A DNA stretch of 64,000 nt from the NCBI GenBank assembly GCA_965214945.1, contig OZ244029.1, positions 2,604,001 to 2,668,000 on the forward strand, in the 5' to 3' direction. Below the pieces are notes generated by a model. The model did not search any database and was not told where the DNA came from. It was given only the letters and a program-made list of their open reading frames with translations. The position numbers were made by a program, and so were the translations under genes. Source of the DNA: JAAXHB01 sp965214945 (GTDB lineage: Bacteria > Actinomycetota > Acidimicrobiia > Acidimicrobiales > Aldehydirespiratoraceae). This document shows positions 43,817 to 52,680 of this stretch, piece after piece (the stretch's first letter is position 1; the number at the start of each line of letters is the position of its first letter).

Positions 43817-44641
43817 ATGGCAGGCCCTGAAGTCCCCGCATCTCGATTCTCCGTCGGCCGGGCGCACCGCCGATACCGGGCCTACGCTGGTTTTGTCACC
43901 ACGCCCCGCTATTTCGACGACAGCCCTCAGCAGTTCCTGCAGGTGGCGCCAGCGGGCACCGGTGTGCTCCAGCGAGTTTTGCACGTGCCGGACTACGACT
44001 ACCGCCTCGATGAGCGAGCCGGCAACTTCCACCTGCTCAAAGAGGCCGTGGTGTGCCTGGCGGAGTCGCACTGCGAGGTGATCGGGCAGGTCGGCTCCAA
44101 CTGGGTTCACTGCCTCGGCACCACCGGCCCCGACGAGATCTCAGCGCTCTGCGACGAGCTGTCCGATCAGACCGGCGTCCGCTTCTTCATGGCCGGGCAG
44201 TGCCTCGTGGACGGCCTGCGCGCCCTGGGCGCCAATGCGATCACCGTCGCTAACGGCTATTACCGGCCCGACTGGGCGGCAGGGCTCAACGGATACCTCG
44301 CCGCGGCCGGGTTCGACATCTTGTGGCACGGCGATCTGATCGACCAGAAGCTGGTAGCCGACCACGACGAGAAACTGCGCATCGAGGCTGCCACGCTTTG
44401 GGACTACCCCGGCCATCTGATGATCGCGGCTGCTGTGGACGCCCACCGCAGGGCACCGCACGCTGATGCCGTGGTGGTCACCGGCGCCGGCTTTCGGATG
44501 GTGCAGGTTGTCGACGCCGCCGAGGGCCAGACCGGAACGCCGATCGTGGCGTCGGACTTCGCCCTGTACTGGGCGATGTTGCGCCATCTCGGACTTCGTG
44601 CCGCGCCCGGCCACGGACACTTGCTGAGCACGCTCACATGA
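43817..44641 (+). CDS. Maleate isomerase/Asp-Glu racemase superfamily protein
   Basis: A 274-residue member of the arylmalonate decarboxylase/maleate isomerase/Asp-Glu racemase superfamily. It has GFVTTPRYFDDSP at the N-terminus, NWVHCLGTTGPDEI with the first active-site cysteine (Cys99), VANGYYRPDWAAGLNGYLAAAGFDI and PIVASDFALYWAMLRHLG. The second cysteine expected near residues 221-226 is replaced by VTGAGF, so a two-cysteine racemase/isomerase mechanism is unlikely. ATG 43817 begins 50 bp from the divergent 2Fe-2S/Mo gene. Substrate unknown. Confidence 0.8.
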   Translation: MAGPEVPASRFSVGRAHRRYRAYAGFVTTPRYFDDSPQQFLQVAPAGTGVLQRVLHVPDYDYRLDERAGNFHLLKEAVVCLAESHCEVIGQVGSNWVHCLGTTGPDEISALCDELSDQTGVRFFMAGQCLVDGLRALGANAITVANGYYRPDWAAGLNGYLAAAGFDILWHGDLIDQKLVADHDEKLRIEAATLWDYPGHLMIAAAVDAHRRAPHADAVVVTGAGFRMVQVVDAAEGQTGTPIVASDFALYWAMLRHLGLRAAPGHGHLLSTLT

Positions 44642-44754
44642 CCGACCGCCGCTGTAACCGTCCGACCGCGCCGTGTGCCAGACCGCTCTCAGATCCGCCC
44701 GATGACCTCCGACGCCCGCCGACCGCGCCGAGGGCCAGGCCCGTCTGACGCCCA

Positions 44755-45516
44755 ATGATCGCGGGGAGGATCGTGGCGTTGTGGGCTGTGCCGCGATCAA
44801 CGTCCACCGCGTTCGAGTGGATGATGCGGATGCGCGGCGATTTCACCTGCTTCCACGAGCCCTTCGGCGAGGTCTGGTATCAGGGTGACGCGCCGGACTG
44901 GCCGCGGTACCGACCCGGTGAGTCGGTGCGCACGCCGGGTCTGACCTACGAAACCCGTTGGCGCGAACTGAGCCGAGCCGCGCTTCGCGGCCCTGTGTTC
45001 GTTAAAGAGTTCCCGATGTATCTCGAACGGCTTTGGAACGACGCCTTCTTTGACTGGTTCGCGCACAGCTTCCTGATCCGCCACCCGCTCAAGGCGTTGT
45101 CGTCGATGTACAAGCACTGGCCCGACTTCGATATCGCCGAGACCGGATTCGCGCAGCAGCGCCGTCTGTTCGACGAGCTGCGCGACCGCGGCGGCGGGCA
45201 GGCGCCGCCGGTGATCGACAGCGACGACCTGCTAGCCGACCCGCGCGGCATGGTGAAGGCCTGGTGCACGGCGATGGGCTGCGAGTTCATTCCGTCGGCG
45301 CTGAGCTGGACGCCGGGAGAGCGGGCTGAGGTGTCCTGGTGGGACGGAGGGTCGTTCCACCAGAACCTGCGCGACTCCGACGGCCTTAAGCCTCAGCCGA
45401 CGGCACCGGTGACGCTCGACGAGGCGCCGGAACGGGTGCGGGACGTGCTGCCAGAGCTGCTGCCGCACTACGAGCACCTGCGCCGCTTCAGGATCGCGGC
45501 TGGCCGCTGCCCATGA
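44755..45516 (+). CDS. Sulfotransferase-family protein
   Basis: A 253-residue PAPS-dependent sulfotransferase-like protein. The N-terminal strand-loop-helix AVPRSTSTAFEWMM is the 5'-phosphosulfate-binding loop (RSxST), and FLIRHPLKALSSMYKHW is the 3'-phosphate-binding strand/helix with conserved Arg and Ser. It resembles the branched-chain-amidotransferase-like sulfotransferases seen in many bacteria; the acceptor is unknown. It overlaps the next gene by ATGA, so the two are translationally coupled. Confidence 0.85.
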   Translation: MIAGRIVALWAVPRSTSTAFEWMMRMRGDFTCFHEPFGEVWYQGDAPDWPRYRPGESVRTPGLTYETRWRELSRAALRGPVFVKEFPMYLERLWNDAFFDWFAHSFLIRHPLKALSSMYKHWPDFDIAETGFAQQRRLFDELRDRGGGQAPPVIDSDDLLADPRGMVKAWCTAMGCEFIPSALSWTPGERAEVSWWDGGSFHQNLRDSDGLKPQPTAPVTLDEAPERVRDVLPELLPHYEHLRRFRIAAGRCP

Positions 45517-46868
45517 GCCCTCGGACTGCGCCGCAGCCGGCCGCCGCGGGGCGGATCGCCGAGGTGGTGGAGGCCGACATGTGCATCGGCTGCGGGCTCT
45601 GCGAGACAGTCACGGACGGCCGCATCCAGATGACGATGACCGCCGCGGGGTCGCTGCGGCCTCACCCCGTGGACGGCATCACGCCAGAAGAGGACGCCAG
45701 GCTCATCGAGGCCTGCCCTGGTGCCGTGGCGGAAATCCGCCTCGACCAGGCCCCCGAGGAGCCCAGGACACTTCCCGATGTCGGCAGCCGAGACACCGCC
45801 GCGGCTGATGAGGTGTGGGGAGCCTTCAAAGACATGCGCTACGCCTGGGCCGGCGACCCGGAGGTGCGCCACCGCTCGGCGACCGGCGGCGCGCTCACCG
45901 CTTTGGGCATAACCGCGCTGCGCTGCGGAGCTGCCGAGTTCGTTCTGCACGTCGGCGCCCGACCTGACAAGCCGATGCGCAGCCGTTGGACTATCAGCGA
46001 GACCCCCGACCAGGTATTCGCCAACTGCGGCTCCCGGTACGGGCCGACCGCGCCGCTTGCGGGGCTCGGGGAGGCGCTGGCCCGGCGCCGGCCGTTCGCC
46101 GTTATCGCCAAACCGTGCGACCTAGCCGCGCTCCACAGCTACGCGCGCGTCGATCCCAGCGTGGACGAGTTCTGCAATGTGCGGCTTGCGCTGGTGTGCG
46201 GCGGCCAGTCTCGGCTGTCGAAGTCGCAGACGGTGCTGGCCGAGTTCGATGTGGACGAGGCCGAGCTGACACTGTTCCGCTACCGGGGGTTCGGCAACCC
46301 GGGCGCGACCCGCGTGGAGACGGCCGACGGTCGGGCCTTCACCAAGACCTACTTGGAACTCTGGGAGGACGCGTCGGGATGGGACGTCGAGACTCGCTGC
46401 AAGCTCTGCCCGGACGCGCTCGGCGAGGCGTCCGACGTGGCCGCTGCGGACGTGTGGCCCGGCGGCGCGCCCGATGGAGAGGACGACGGCTTCAACGGCA
46501 TCATCGTTCGGACCGCCGCCGGGGCTGCGTTGGTGGCGTCCGCGGTGGCCGACGAAGCACTGGTGCTCGGCGGCCGGATCACGCCGCGCTCCTTCGACGA
46601 CTTCCAGCCTCATCAGGTGCGCAAGAAGCGAGCCCTGGCAGCGCGATATGAGGGCATGTCCGACGCCGGCGCCACACCGATCAGGACCCGCGGCCTGCGG
46701 ATCGGTCGCCTGGGCCGGCACCTTACGCCCGCTGAGGCTGCCGCTGAGCGGGCCGGCGCCGAGCGCCGTTTCAGGCAGATCCTGTCGCGCGACCGGAGCG
46801 AGCCGGCCACGGCCCTGCGGCCTACTACTGAAGCCCGGCCGATTGTGAAGCCGGAGCCGAACAGCTGA
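45513..46868 (+). CDS. F420 hydrogenase/dehydrogenase beta-subunit-like (FrhB family) iron-sulfur flavoprotein
   Basis: A 451-residue FrhB/FdhB-family protein, expected to carry flavin and [4Fe-4S] clusters and to oxidise or reduce coenzyme F420 or a related electron carrier. The N-terminus has a half-ferredoxin motif MCIGCGLC (Cys24, 27, 30) and Cys68 in EACPGAV. The central FrhB domain has RSATGGALTALGITAL, FANCGSRYGPTAPL and IAKPCDLAAL, and a second cysteine pair is in TRCKLCPDALGE. The C-terminus is Arg/Ala-rich. It overlaps the sulfotransferase (ATGA). Electron partner unknown. Confidence 0.88.
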   Translation: MSPRTAPQPAAAGRIAEVVEADMCIGCGLCETVTDGRIQMTMTAAGSLRPHPVDGITPEEDARLIEACPGAVAEIRLDQAPEEPRTLPDVGSRDTAAADEVWGAFKDMRYAWAGDPEVRHRSATGGALTALGITALRCGAAEFVLHVGARPDKPMRSRWTISETPDQVFANCGSRYGPTAPLAGLGEALARRRPFAVIAKPCDLAALHSYARVDPSVDEFCNVRLALVCGGQSRLSKSQTVLAEFDVDEAELTLFRYRGFGNPGATRVETADGRAFTKTYLELWEDASGWDVETRCKLCPDALGEASDVAAADVWPGGAPDGEDDGFNGIIVRTAAGAALVASAVADEALVLGGRITPRSFDDFQPHQVRKKRALAARYEGMSDAGATPIRTRGLRIGRLGRHLTPAEAAAERAGAERRFRQILSRDRSEPATALRPTTEARPIVKPEPNS

Positions 46869-46897
46869 AGCCGGGATTATAAAGCCGAGCCAGCTGA
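46848..46897. repeat. Diverged duplication of the FrhB-like gene stop region
   Basis: The gene end aagccggagccgaacagctga (46848-46868) is followed at 46881-46897 by aagccgagccagctga, the same string with a few bases deleted, again including TGA. Further gctga-containing fragments continue to the erpA stop. Confidence 0.6.
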
Positions 46898-46922
46898 CTT
46901 GACCCGGCTTGCTGAAATCGGG

Positions 46923-47249
46923 CTAGCTGAAGCTCTGGCCGCAGCCGCAGGTGCGGTGAGCGTTCGGGTTGTCGATAGAAAAACCGGCCTGCTGCAGACC
47001 GTCGGCATAGTCGAGCGTGGCACCCTCCAGCAGCATCGCCGAGGACGGGTCCACCACCACGGCGATGTCGCCGAAGGTCTTCTTGCGGTCGTCGGCGGCC
47101 ATGTCGCTGTCGAAATACATCTCATATGAGAACCCGGAGCAGCCGCCGGGCCGCACAGCGACGCGCAGCGCCAAGCCGTCGTCGGAATCGGGCTCCGAGG
47201 CGATGAGTTCGGACACTTTGTCGGCTGCGGAGGTGGTGAGTGTGATCAT
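46923..47249 (-). CDS. erpA: Iron-sulfur cluster insertion protein ErpA/HesB family
   Basis: A 108-residue A-type Fe-S carrier with the three conserved cysteines, Cys37 in GGCSGF and Cys101/Cys103 in CGCGQSFS at the C-terminus, and the family tail IDNPNAHRTCGCG. It delivers [Fe-S] clusters to apoproteins. It is divergent from mrp with only 22 bp between start codons, which suggests shared control of two Fe-S maturation genes. Which A-type paralogue it is (ErpA, IscA, SufA) is uncertain. Confidence 0.93.
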   Translation of the reverse strand: MITLTTSAADKVSELIASEPDSDDGLALRVAVRPGGCSGFSYEMYFDSDMAADDRKKTFGDIAVVVDPSSAMLLEGATLDYADGLQQAGFSIDNPNAHRTCGCGQSFS

Positions 47250-47271
47250 GAGGCTATGTTAACATCACCTT

Positions 47272-48495
47272 GTGACCACGACCAACGAGACGGTTGCCCC
47301 TTCGCCTTGCGCGCCGTCGTCTGAGAGCGTCATGGCGCTGCTGCGCGGCGTCATCGATCCTGAGCTAGGCAGCAACATCGTGGAGCTCGGCATGGCCCGC
47401 GGTGTGACGGTGTCGCCGGAGGGCGCTGTGCGGGTCGAGATCGCGCTCACCACTTCGGGCTGCCCGCTTCGGGCTCAGATACAGCGTGACGTGAGAGCCA
47501 GGCTGGAAACGCTGCCAGGGGTGTCGAAGGTGAAGATCGCTTGGAGCGAGCTGACCGCGGACGAGAAGGCGGCAGCGATGTCCAAGGCCCGCTGGAACGT
47601 GGCTCAGAACTCGCCGGACACGGCGATCCCGCCGACGGCGAAGGTGCTGATGATCGCCAGCGGCAAGGGCGGAGTTGGCAAGTCGTCGGTCGCCACCAAC
47701 CTGGCGGCGGCCCTGGCCGACAGCGGTTTCGAGGTGGGCGTGATGGACGCCGACATCTGGGGCCATTCGGTGCCGCGGATGCTAGGAATGTCGGGCGCTC
47801 TGCGCTCTGTAGACGGCAAGATCGTGCCGCTGAGCCGAAGCGTGGGCCGCGGACGCCTGCATGTGGTTTCGATGGGGTTTCTGGTCGACCGGGAGGACAC
47901 CGCGCTGATGTGGCGCGGTCTGATGCTCAACCGCGCGGTGCAGCACTTCTGCGAGGACGTGGCTTGGAGCGACAGCCTTGACTACCTGATCATCGACATG
48001 CCCCCCGGAACCGGCGACGTGCAGATGGGCCTGGCGAAGATGCTGCCGCGGGCCGAGATGCTCATCGTGACCACGCCGGCTCTCGCCGCTCAGAAGGTTG
48101 CGGCCCGAGTGGCGAACATGGGTCGCAAGAACTACTTGCGGATCGTCGGCGTGATCGAGAACATGAGCGCTTTCACGTCGCCGGATGGCCAGCAGCACGC
48201 GGTGTTCGGCGCTGGCGGCGGTGAGGCGCTGGCGCGTCAGGTGGGAGTGCCGCTGCTGGGGCGCATCCCGCTGGAGGCCGCCGTTGCGGACGGGGGCGAC
48301 CGCGGCGACCCGGTGGTGCTCTCCGCGGCGGACGACCAGCGCGGCGGCCCCGGCAGCTCTGGAGGGGCCGCCGCGGCCTTCCGGGAGGTGGCGCGGACGC
48401 TGTCGGAGGAGCACGTGCCGCCGTCGAAGATGCAGGGTTGCAGCGCTCGGATGCTTACAGCGGCGATAGCCGCTCTGGACGTCGCCGAGGCCTGA
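47272..48495 (+). CDS. mrp: Mrp/ApbC-family Fe-S cluster carrier ATPase
   Basis: A 407-residue P-loop ATPase that transfers Fe-S clusters. The N-terminal DUF59/MIP18-like domain (VIDPELGSNIVELGM, TTSGCPLRAQI) is followed by the deviant Walker A loop SGKGGVGKSS, DADIWGHSVPRML, DMPPGTGDVQMGL and TTPALAAQKVA. The CxxC motif of E. coli ApbC is absent (AFTSPDGQQH), as in actinobacterial Mrp proteins. A Gly-rich insert (DGGDRGDPVVLS) lies near the C-terminus. GTG 47272, divergent from erpA. Confidence 0.93.
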   Translation: MTTTNETVAPSPCAPSSESVMALLRGVIDPELGSNIVELGMARGVTVSPEGAVRVEIALTTSGCPLRAQIQRDVRARLETLPGVSKVKIAWSELTADEKAAAMSKARWNVAQNSPDTAIPPTAKVLMIASGKGGVGKSSVATNLAAALADSGFEVGVMDADIWGHSVPRMLGMSGALRSVDGKIVPLSRSVGRGRLHVVSMGFLVDREDTALMWRGLMLNRAVQHFCEDVAWSDSLDYLIIDMPPGTGDVQMGLAKMLPRAEMLIVTTPALAAQKVAARVANMGRKNYLRIVGVIENMSAFTSPDGQQHAVFGAGGGEALARQVGVPLLGRIPLEAAVADGGDRGDPVVLSAADDQRGGPGSSGGAAAAFREVARTLSEEHVPPSKMQGCSARMLTAAIAALDVAEA

Positions 48496-48507
48496 CCCGC
48501 TCCAGCG

Positions 48508-49617
48508 CTAGGCGTGTTCGGGGAAATCGCGCTTAGAGATCAGGCAGTGGACGCCCTTGACGTCGTTCACCACCTGGGTGACCTCGAAGTCCGCGGCGCA
48601 GCTCAGATAGGCATAAGCGACGTGGCGGGGCAACCCTAGACGGGTCTCGCAGAAGCGCAGCGCCTCGCGCACGGCTTCGCGCATGGCCTCGTTCAGGTCG
48701 GCGTGCAAGCCGACGGGGATCCAGTGGGTGCCGGTCTCACCGAAGGGGTTCTCCACCAGGCCGCAGGCGCGGCGGGCCTGCGGGCCGCGCAGCACCGACA
48801 GGCGCAGATCGGCCCGCAGCGAGCCCTCCAGAGCGGTGAGCGCAACCTCGCCGTTGCCCTGCGCGAAGTGAGGGTCGCCCACTGAGAACAGAGCGCCCGG
48901 CACGGTGACCGGCAGATAGAGCGTGGCACCGGCAGTTAGCCGCTTGACGTCGATGTTCCCGCCGTGGCGTCCGGGCGGGCGGGTCGCAACCGGCGCTGCC
49001 GTGGGCGGTGCCACGCCCATCATCCCCAAGAACGGGGCTATCGGGTAGCGCACGACGCGTCCGTCGCCGCAGTCGAGCACCGCCTTCGGGGATCGGGAGC
49101 CCCCGGTGACGGACGTGAACACCGAGACGGTCTCATAGCCGGGGGTGCGGGTGTGCGCCGGGGAGCACCCGTCGGGCATCTCCCCAGGCAGCGCTCCGAG
49201 GCCGTGCCGGTTGGACGTGACCCCATACGGCACGCGCAGCGCGAATCCCAGCATGTCGACGCGCAGCAGGTCGCCCGGCTCGGCGCCGCGCACCGCGATC
49301 GGGCCGGTCACGACATGCGGGCCGTCCACACCGAAGGCGTGTTCTGCGTTGCGGGCTGTGACCACGGCGTCTTCCAGCACCGCGGAGCGCTCCACTCTGT
49401 GCGCCGCGAAGAAGCCCACCGGGTCGCGGCCTTGGTCTTCGAGAATCCCCTCATGCGACAGTGTGTCGACGGTGACGACAGCGCCCGAGTCGACGCTCAG
49501 CACCGGCGGGGACGCACTGTTAGGCCACCAGCCCCAGCAGCTCGTAGAAAGCGCGACCGGAAGGTAGTGCTCGCCGTCGATGCGCCCCTCGCCCGGATGG
49601 AGTATCACCCCGCCCAC
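48508..49617 (-). CDS. Acetamidase/formamidase family protein
   Basis: A 369-residue FmdA/AmdA-family amidase that releases ammonia from short amides. Signatures are STSCWGWW near the start, DTLSHEG, GPIAVRGAEPGDLLRVDML, GRHGGNIDVKRLTAGATLYLPV, FSVGDPHFAQGNGEVALTALE and the C-terminal YAYLSCAADFEVTQVV. Active-site acidic and histidine residues in HGGN and GDPHFAQG are present. The start is probably GTG 49617. Convergent with mrp. Could feed ammonium from amides to the cell. Confidence 0.92.
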   Translation of the reverse strand: MGGVILHPGEGRIDGEHYLPVALSTSCWGWWPNSASPPVLSVDSGAVVTVDTLSHEGILEDQGRDPVGFFAAHRVERSAVLEDAVVTARNAEHAFGVDGPHVVTGPIAVRGAEPGDLLRVDMLGFALRVPYGVTSNRHGLGALPGEMPDGCSPAHTRTPGYETVSVFTSVTGGSRSPKAVLDCGDGRVVRYPIAPFLGMMGVAPPTAAPVATRPPGRHGGNIDVKRLTAGATLYLPVTVPGALFSVGDPHFAQGNGEVALTALEGSLRADLRLSVLRGPQARRACGLVENPFGETGTHWIPVGLHADLNEAMREAVREALRFCETRLGLPRHVAYAYLSCAADFEVTQVVNDVKGVHCLISKRDFPEHA

Positions 49618-49962
49618 ACTCCCATCGCACCAGGCTCAGTCGGCTTCAACGGCTCCGAGATGAGGCTAACGCCGTCTCATGATGCGCTGCGCGGTCACCC
49701 CCGGGGACGATTCGCTGGCTGTTCGTATGTCGGGTGCGCCCCAGGGGGACTGCGGCGAGGCGTCACTTCACGCCAGCGACAGACCCGGCCAGTGACTTAC
49801 CCGAAGGCAGCGTCCGGCTAGCAGCGTTCGGTGCCAGTGAGCTTGCGTATCCTCGGTTTGGTGACCGCCGTGGCCGCAGCAGCAAACAGTCCTGGGTCAT
49901 CGGCTGCGCTTGGGTCATCGGCTGCGCCGACCGCTTCCGCCTCTGGCGGCTTGGAGCCCGCG
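49618..49962. other. Intergenic stretch before the deaminase-like gene
   Basis: No convincing gene. It contains a 16-bp repeat tgggtcatcggctgcg at 49893-49908 and 49911-49926 (in frame with the downstream gene if the early GTG 49831 is used). I see no RNA gene or clear promoter. Confidence 0.5.
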
Positions 49963-51354
49963 GTGGCCGATGCTGACGTGACGCTGCTGGTCGCCGGGGG
50001 CGACGTTGTGACCATGAACGAGCGCCGTGAGGTGCTCGTCGGCGGCGCAGTGGCGGTGGCAGGCGATCGGATCACCGAGCTGGGCGCCAGCTCCGCCCTA
50101 CGGCGGCGGCACCCGGACGCAACAGTGATCGACGCCGCCGGCTGCGTCGTGACCCCGGGCATGGTGAACGCTCATCAGCACCTCACCGGTGATCCGCTGA
50201 TCCGAAGCTGCATCCCCGACCTGCTGCCGCCGGGCGCGTCGATCTTCGAATGGTCGGTGCCCGCCCATTCCGCGCATACCGGCAACGACGACGAGCTGTC
50301 GGCGCTGCTGTCGGCGGCGGAGAACCTGCTCAATGGCGTGACCACGGTGGTGGAGGCGGGCACGGTGGCGCATCCGCACCGGGTGGCGGCCGGGCTTCAG
50401 GCCGCCGGCATTCGGGCCACGCTCGGCACCTGGGGATGGGACATCGAGCATGGGCCGTTCACAGCACCCGCCGCCGAGGTGCTGCGGCGCCAGCGGGAGG
50501 TGGTGGACGCCTACCCCGCCGGCGGTGGACTACTGGAGGGCTGGGTGACCTTGGTGGGCCACGACCTGGCGTCCGACGAACTCCTGGCCGGGGCCGCCGA
50601 GCTGGCCCGCGACCGCGGCGTGGGCCTCACGATGCACATGTCGCCGACGTCGTCTGATCCCGAGCGGTACCTAGCCCGCACCGGACGCAGGCCGCTGGTT
50701 CATCTCGACGCGCTGGGGGTGCTCGGCCCACACCTGCTGCTGGCTCACGGCGTCTGGCTCGACGACTCCGAGGTGGAGCTGGTGCTGAATACCCGCACCG
50801 CTATCGCCTACTGCCCCTGGGCGTACCTTCGGCTGGGCCAGGGAGTCACCCGCCAGAGCCGCCACGCTGAGATCGCCGAGCGGGGCGGCCGGGTCGCGCT
50901 GGGCTGTGACGCCTCCAACGCCGGTGACGTGTGCGACATCCTGCGCACTGCCGCCTTGGCCGCGGGCCTGGCCCGCGACATGCGCCTCGACCCGGAGGCG
51001 TTCGGCGCCGCCACCGCGTTCGAGCTGGCGACGATCGCCGGTGCCGAGGCCGTGGGCATGGGCGAGCGGATCGGATCACTGGCACCGGGCAAGCAGGCCG
51101 ACATCGTCGTGCACGACACGGGCGGCGCGGCCTGGACGCCGCGCGGCGACACCGCGTTGCAGCTCGTGTGGGGAACCGACGGACGCTCGGTGCGAGATGT
51201 GGTGGTGGCCGGGCGGCCGGTGGTGCGCGATGGTGTGTGCCTCACCGTGGACATCGCGGCGCTGCGCGCTGAAGCCGCCGCGGCTCAGCGTTCGTTGCTG
51301 CAGCGGGCCGGGCTGGAGATCGGGAGCAGCTGGCCCCACATCGACTGCGGCTGA
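49963..51354 (+). CDS. Amidohydrolase of the atrazine chlorohydrolase/SAH-deaminase (TrzN/MtaD) group
   Basis: A metal-dependent deaminase-like hydrolase of about 463 residues. Motifs are VNAHQHL (His71, His73 from this start), LTMHMSPTS, LAHGVWLDDSEVEL with the metal His, TAIAYCPWAYLRLGQG and LGCDASNAGD with the metal Asp, then EAVGMGERIGSLAPGKQADIVVHD. Family members deaminate aminopurines, guanine or triazines; specificity is unknown. An upstream GTG at 49831 would add 44 Ala/Ser-rich residues partly made of a repeat; the family fold starts at VADADVTLLVAGG, so I prefer GTG 49963. Confidence 0.85.
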   Translation: MADADVTLLVAGGDVVTMNERREVLVGGAVAVAGDRITELGASSALRRRHPDATVIDAAGCVVTPGMVNAHQHLTGDPLIRSCIPDLLPPGASIFEWSVPAHSAHTGNDDELSALLSAAENLLNGVTTVVEAGTVAHPHRVAAGLQAAGIRATLGTWGWDIEHGPFTAPAAEVLRRQREVVDAYPAGGGLLEGWVTLVGHDLASDELLAGAAELARDRGVGLTMHMSPTSSDPERYLARTGRRPLVHLDALGVLGPHLLLAHGVWLDDSEVELVLNTRTAIAYCPWAYLRLGQGVTRQSRHAEIAERGGRVALGCDASNAGDVCDILRTAALAAGLARDMRLDPEAFGAATAFELATIAGAEAVGMGERIGSLAPGKQADIVVHDTGGAAWTPRGDTALQLVWGTDGRSVRDVVVAGRPVVRDGVCLTVDIAALRAEAAAAQRSLLQRAGLEIGSSWPHIDCG

Positions 51355-51364
51355 CCAGGCTCGA

Positions 51365-51471
51365 CTCGCGGCAGCAGCCGAAGCAGCCAGTCACCGGTGG
51401 CTGGGTTTCTTCGGCGTCGAGCCTCTAGGCGGCCTCTCGCGGCAGCAGTCGGAGCAGTCAGTCACCGGCGG
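51365..51471. repeat. Imperfect 36-bp direct repeat after the deaminase-like gene
   Basis: The unit beginning ctcgcggcagcagccgaagc (51365-51400) recurs with a few changes at 51436-51471, offset 71 bp, in the 268-bp spacer before the alcohol dehydrogenase. No gene is evident in that spacer. Confidence 0.85.
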
Positions 51472-51621
51472 TCAGTCTTTTTGGGTCGAACATGCGGCGC
51501 GCTCGGCGGCCCGGCCCGCTGCAGCAGTGAACGCGCCAGCATCTGGGCCGCAATGCCGCCGACCGTAGGCTCGGATGGTCCGCCGAAGCCGGTCCTCCGG
51601 CTTGAAGGAGCATGAGAGAGC

Positions 51622-52641
51622 ATGATGCAGGTTGCCGTTGTGACAGGCCCCGGCGCGGTGGAGGTACGCCGTGAGCCCCGCCCGAGGCCCGGCCCCGACG
51701 ACGTGATCGTCGAGGTGAGCGCCTGCGGGCTCTGCACGATGGAGCGGCGGCTGTTCTCTGGCGAGAAGGCGATCTATCCGTCCGCTCCCGGCCATGAGGC
51801 AGCTGGCTTTGTGGCCGAGGTCGGCGAGAGCGCGGCGTCGCTGCCGGGAGCGCCCACTGTCGGCGACCTGGTGACGATGGACCTGCTCACCCGCTGTGGT
51901 GCCTGCCACCAATGTCGGCGGGGCCGCAGCTCGCTGTGCCGGCGGCCTCAGGGCGGACGGCTCAGCGACGGGACGATCTCGCTCGGCGCAGGCCTGGCCA
52001 CCTATGTGCGGGTGCCAGCTCGTCAGGCGTACCCGGTGGGTGGCGCCTCGACGGAGCACGCAGCCATGGGAGAGCCGCTGGCGTGCGTCGCGCACTCGGT
52101 GCGTCTCGGCGGTTTCAGGGCCGGCGACCGGGTGGCGGTGATAGGCGCCGGCTATATGGGCCGACTGCACCTGGCGTTGTGCCGCAGCCTGGGCGCGTCC
52201 CGGGTCGGGATGATCGATATCAGCGACACACGCTGCCGCGAGGCTGCCGACGCGGGCGCCGACCGGGTGGCCGCCCCGGGTGACACGTCCAACTGGCGGG
52301 GCGCCCACGATGTGGTGTTCGTGACGGTGGGCGTCCCGGGCGCGGTGGAGTTGGCGCTCGACCTGTGCGACGACGCGGGCGCCGTGGTGCTCTACGGCGC
52401 GTTCGCCCATGACGTGACCGCAACGGTCGGCGCCGACCGGATCCACCATCACGAGCTGTCGATCGTCGGTGTGTTCAGCCACGAACCCGAAGACTGGCGC
52501 ACCTCGGCGGGGCTGTTGCAGTCCGGGGCGCTGGCGGACGATCTCGACCGGCTGGTGACCGCCCGTTTCGGCCTTTCGGAAGTGGCTGCCGCGATGGACC
52601 TGACGGTCTCACAGCCGGTGTACCGGGTGCTCGTCGGCTGA
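51622..52641 (+). CDS. Zinc-dependent alcohol dehydrogenase (MDR family)
   Basis: A 339-residue medium-chain dehydrogenase. The catalytic-zinc region is SACGLCTMERR and APGHEAAG, the structural zinc loop is TRCGACHQCRRGRSSLC, and the coenzyme-binding motif is GAGYMG within VAVIGAGYMGRLHLALC, followed by MIDISD (Asp suggests NAD preference). It resembles sorbitol/threonine-type dehydrogenases. It precedes a sugar kinase by 39 bp, so the pair probably catabolises a polyol or sugar. Confidence 0.9.
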   Translation: MMQVAVVTGPGAVEVRREPRPRPGPDDVIVEVSACGLCTMERRLFSGEKAIYPSAPGHEAAGFVAEVGESAASLPGAPTVGDLVTMDLLTRCGACHQCRRGRSSLCRRPQGGRLSDGTISLGAGLATYVRVPARQAYPVGGASTEHAAMGEPLACVAHSVRLGGFRAGDRVAVIGAGYMGRLHLALCRSLGASRVGMIDISDTRCREAADAGADRVAAPGDTSNWRGAHDVVFVTVGVPGAVELALDLCDDAGAVVLYGAFAHDVTATVGADRIHHHELSIVGVFSHEPEDWRTSAGLLQSGALADDLDRLVTARFGLSEVAAAMDLTVSQPVYRVLVG

Positions 52642-52680
52642 GAGCCTGCGCCCGACGGCACGTCAAAGGCCTGTGCGCTC

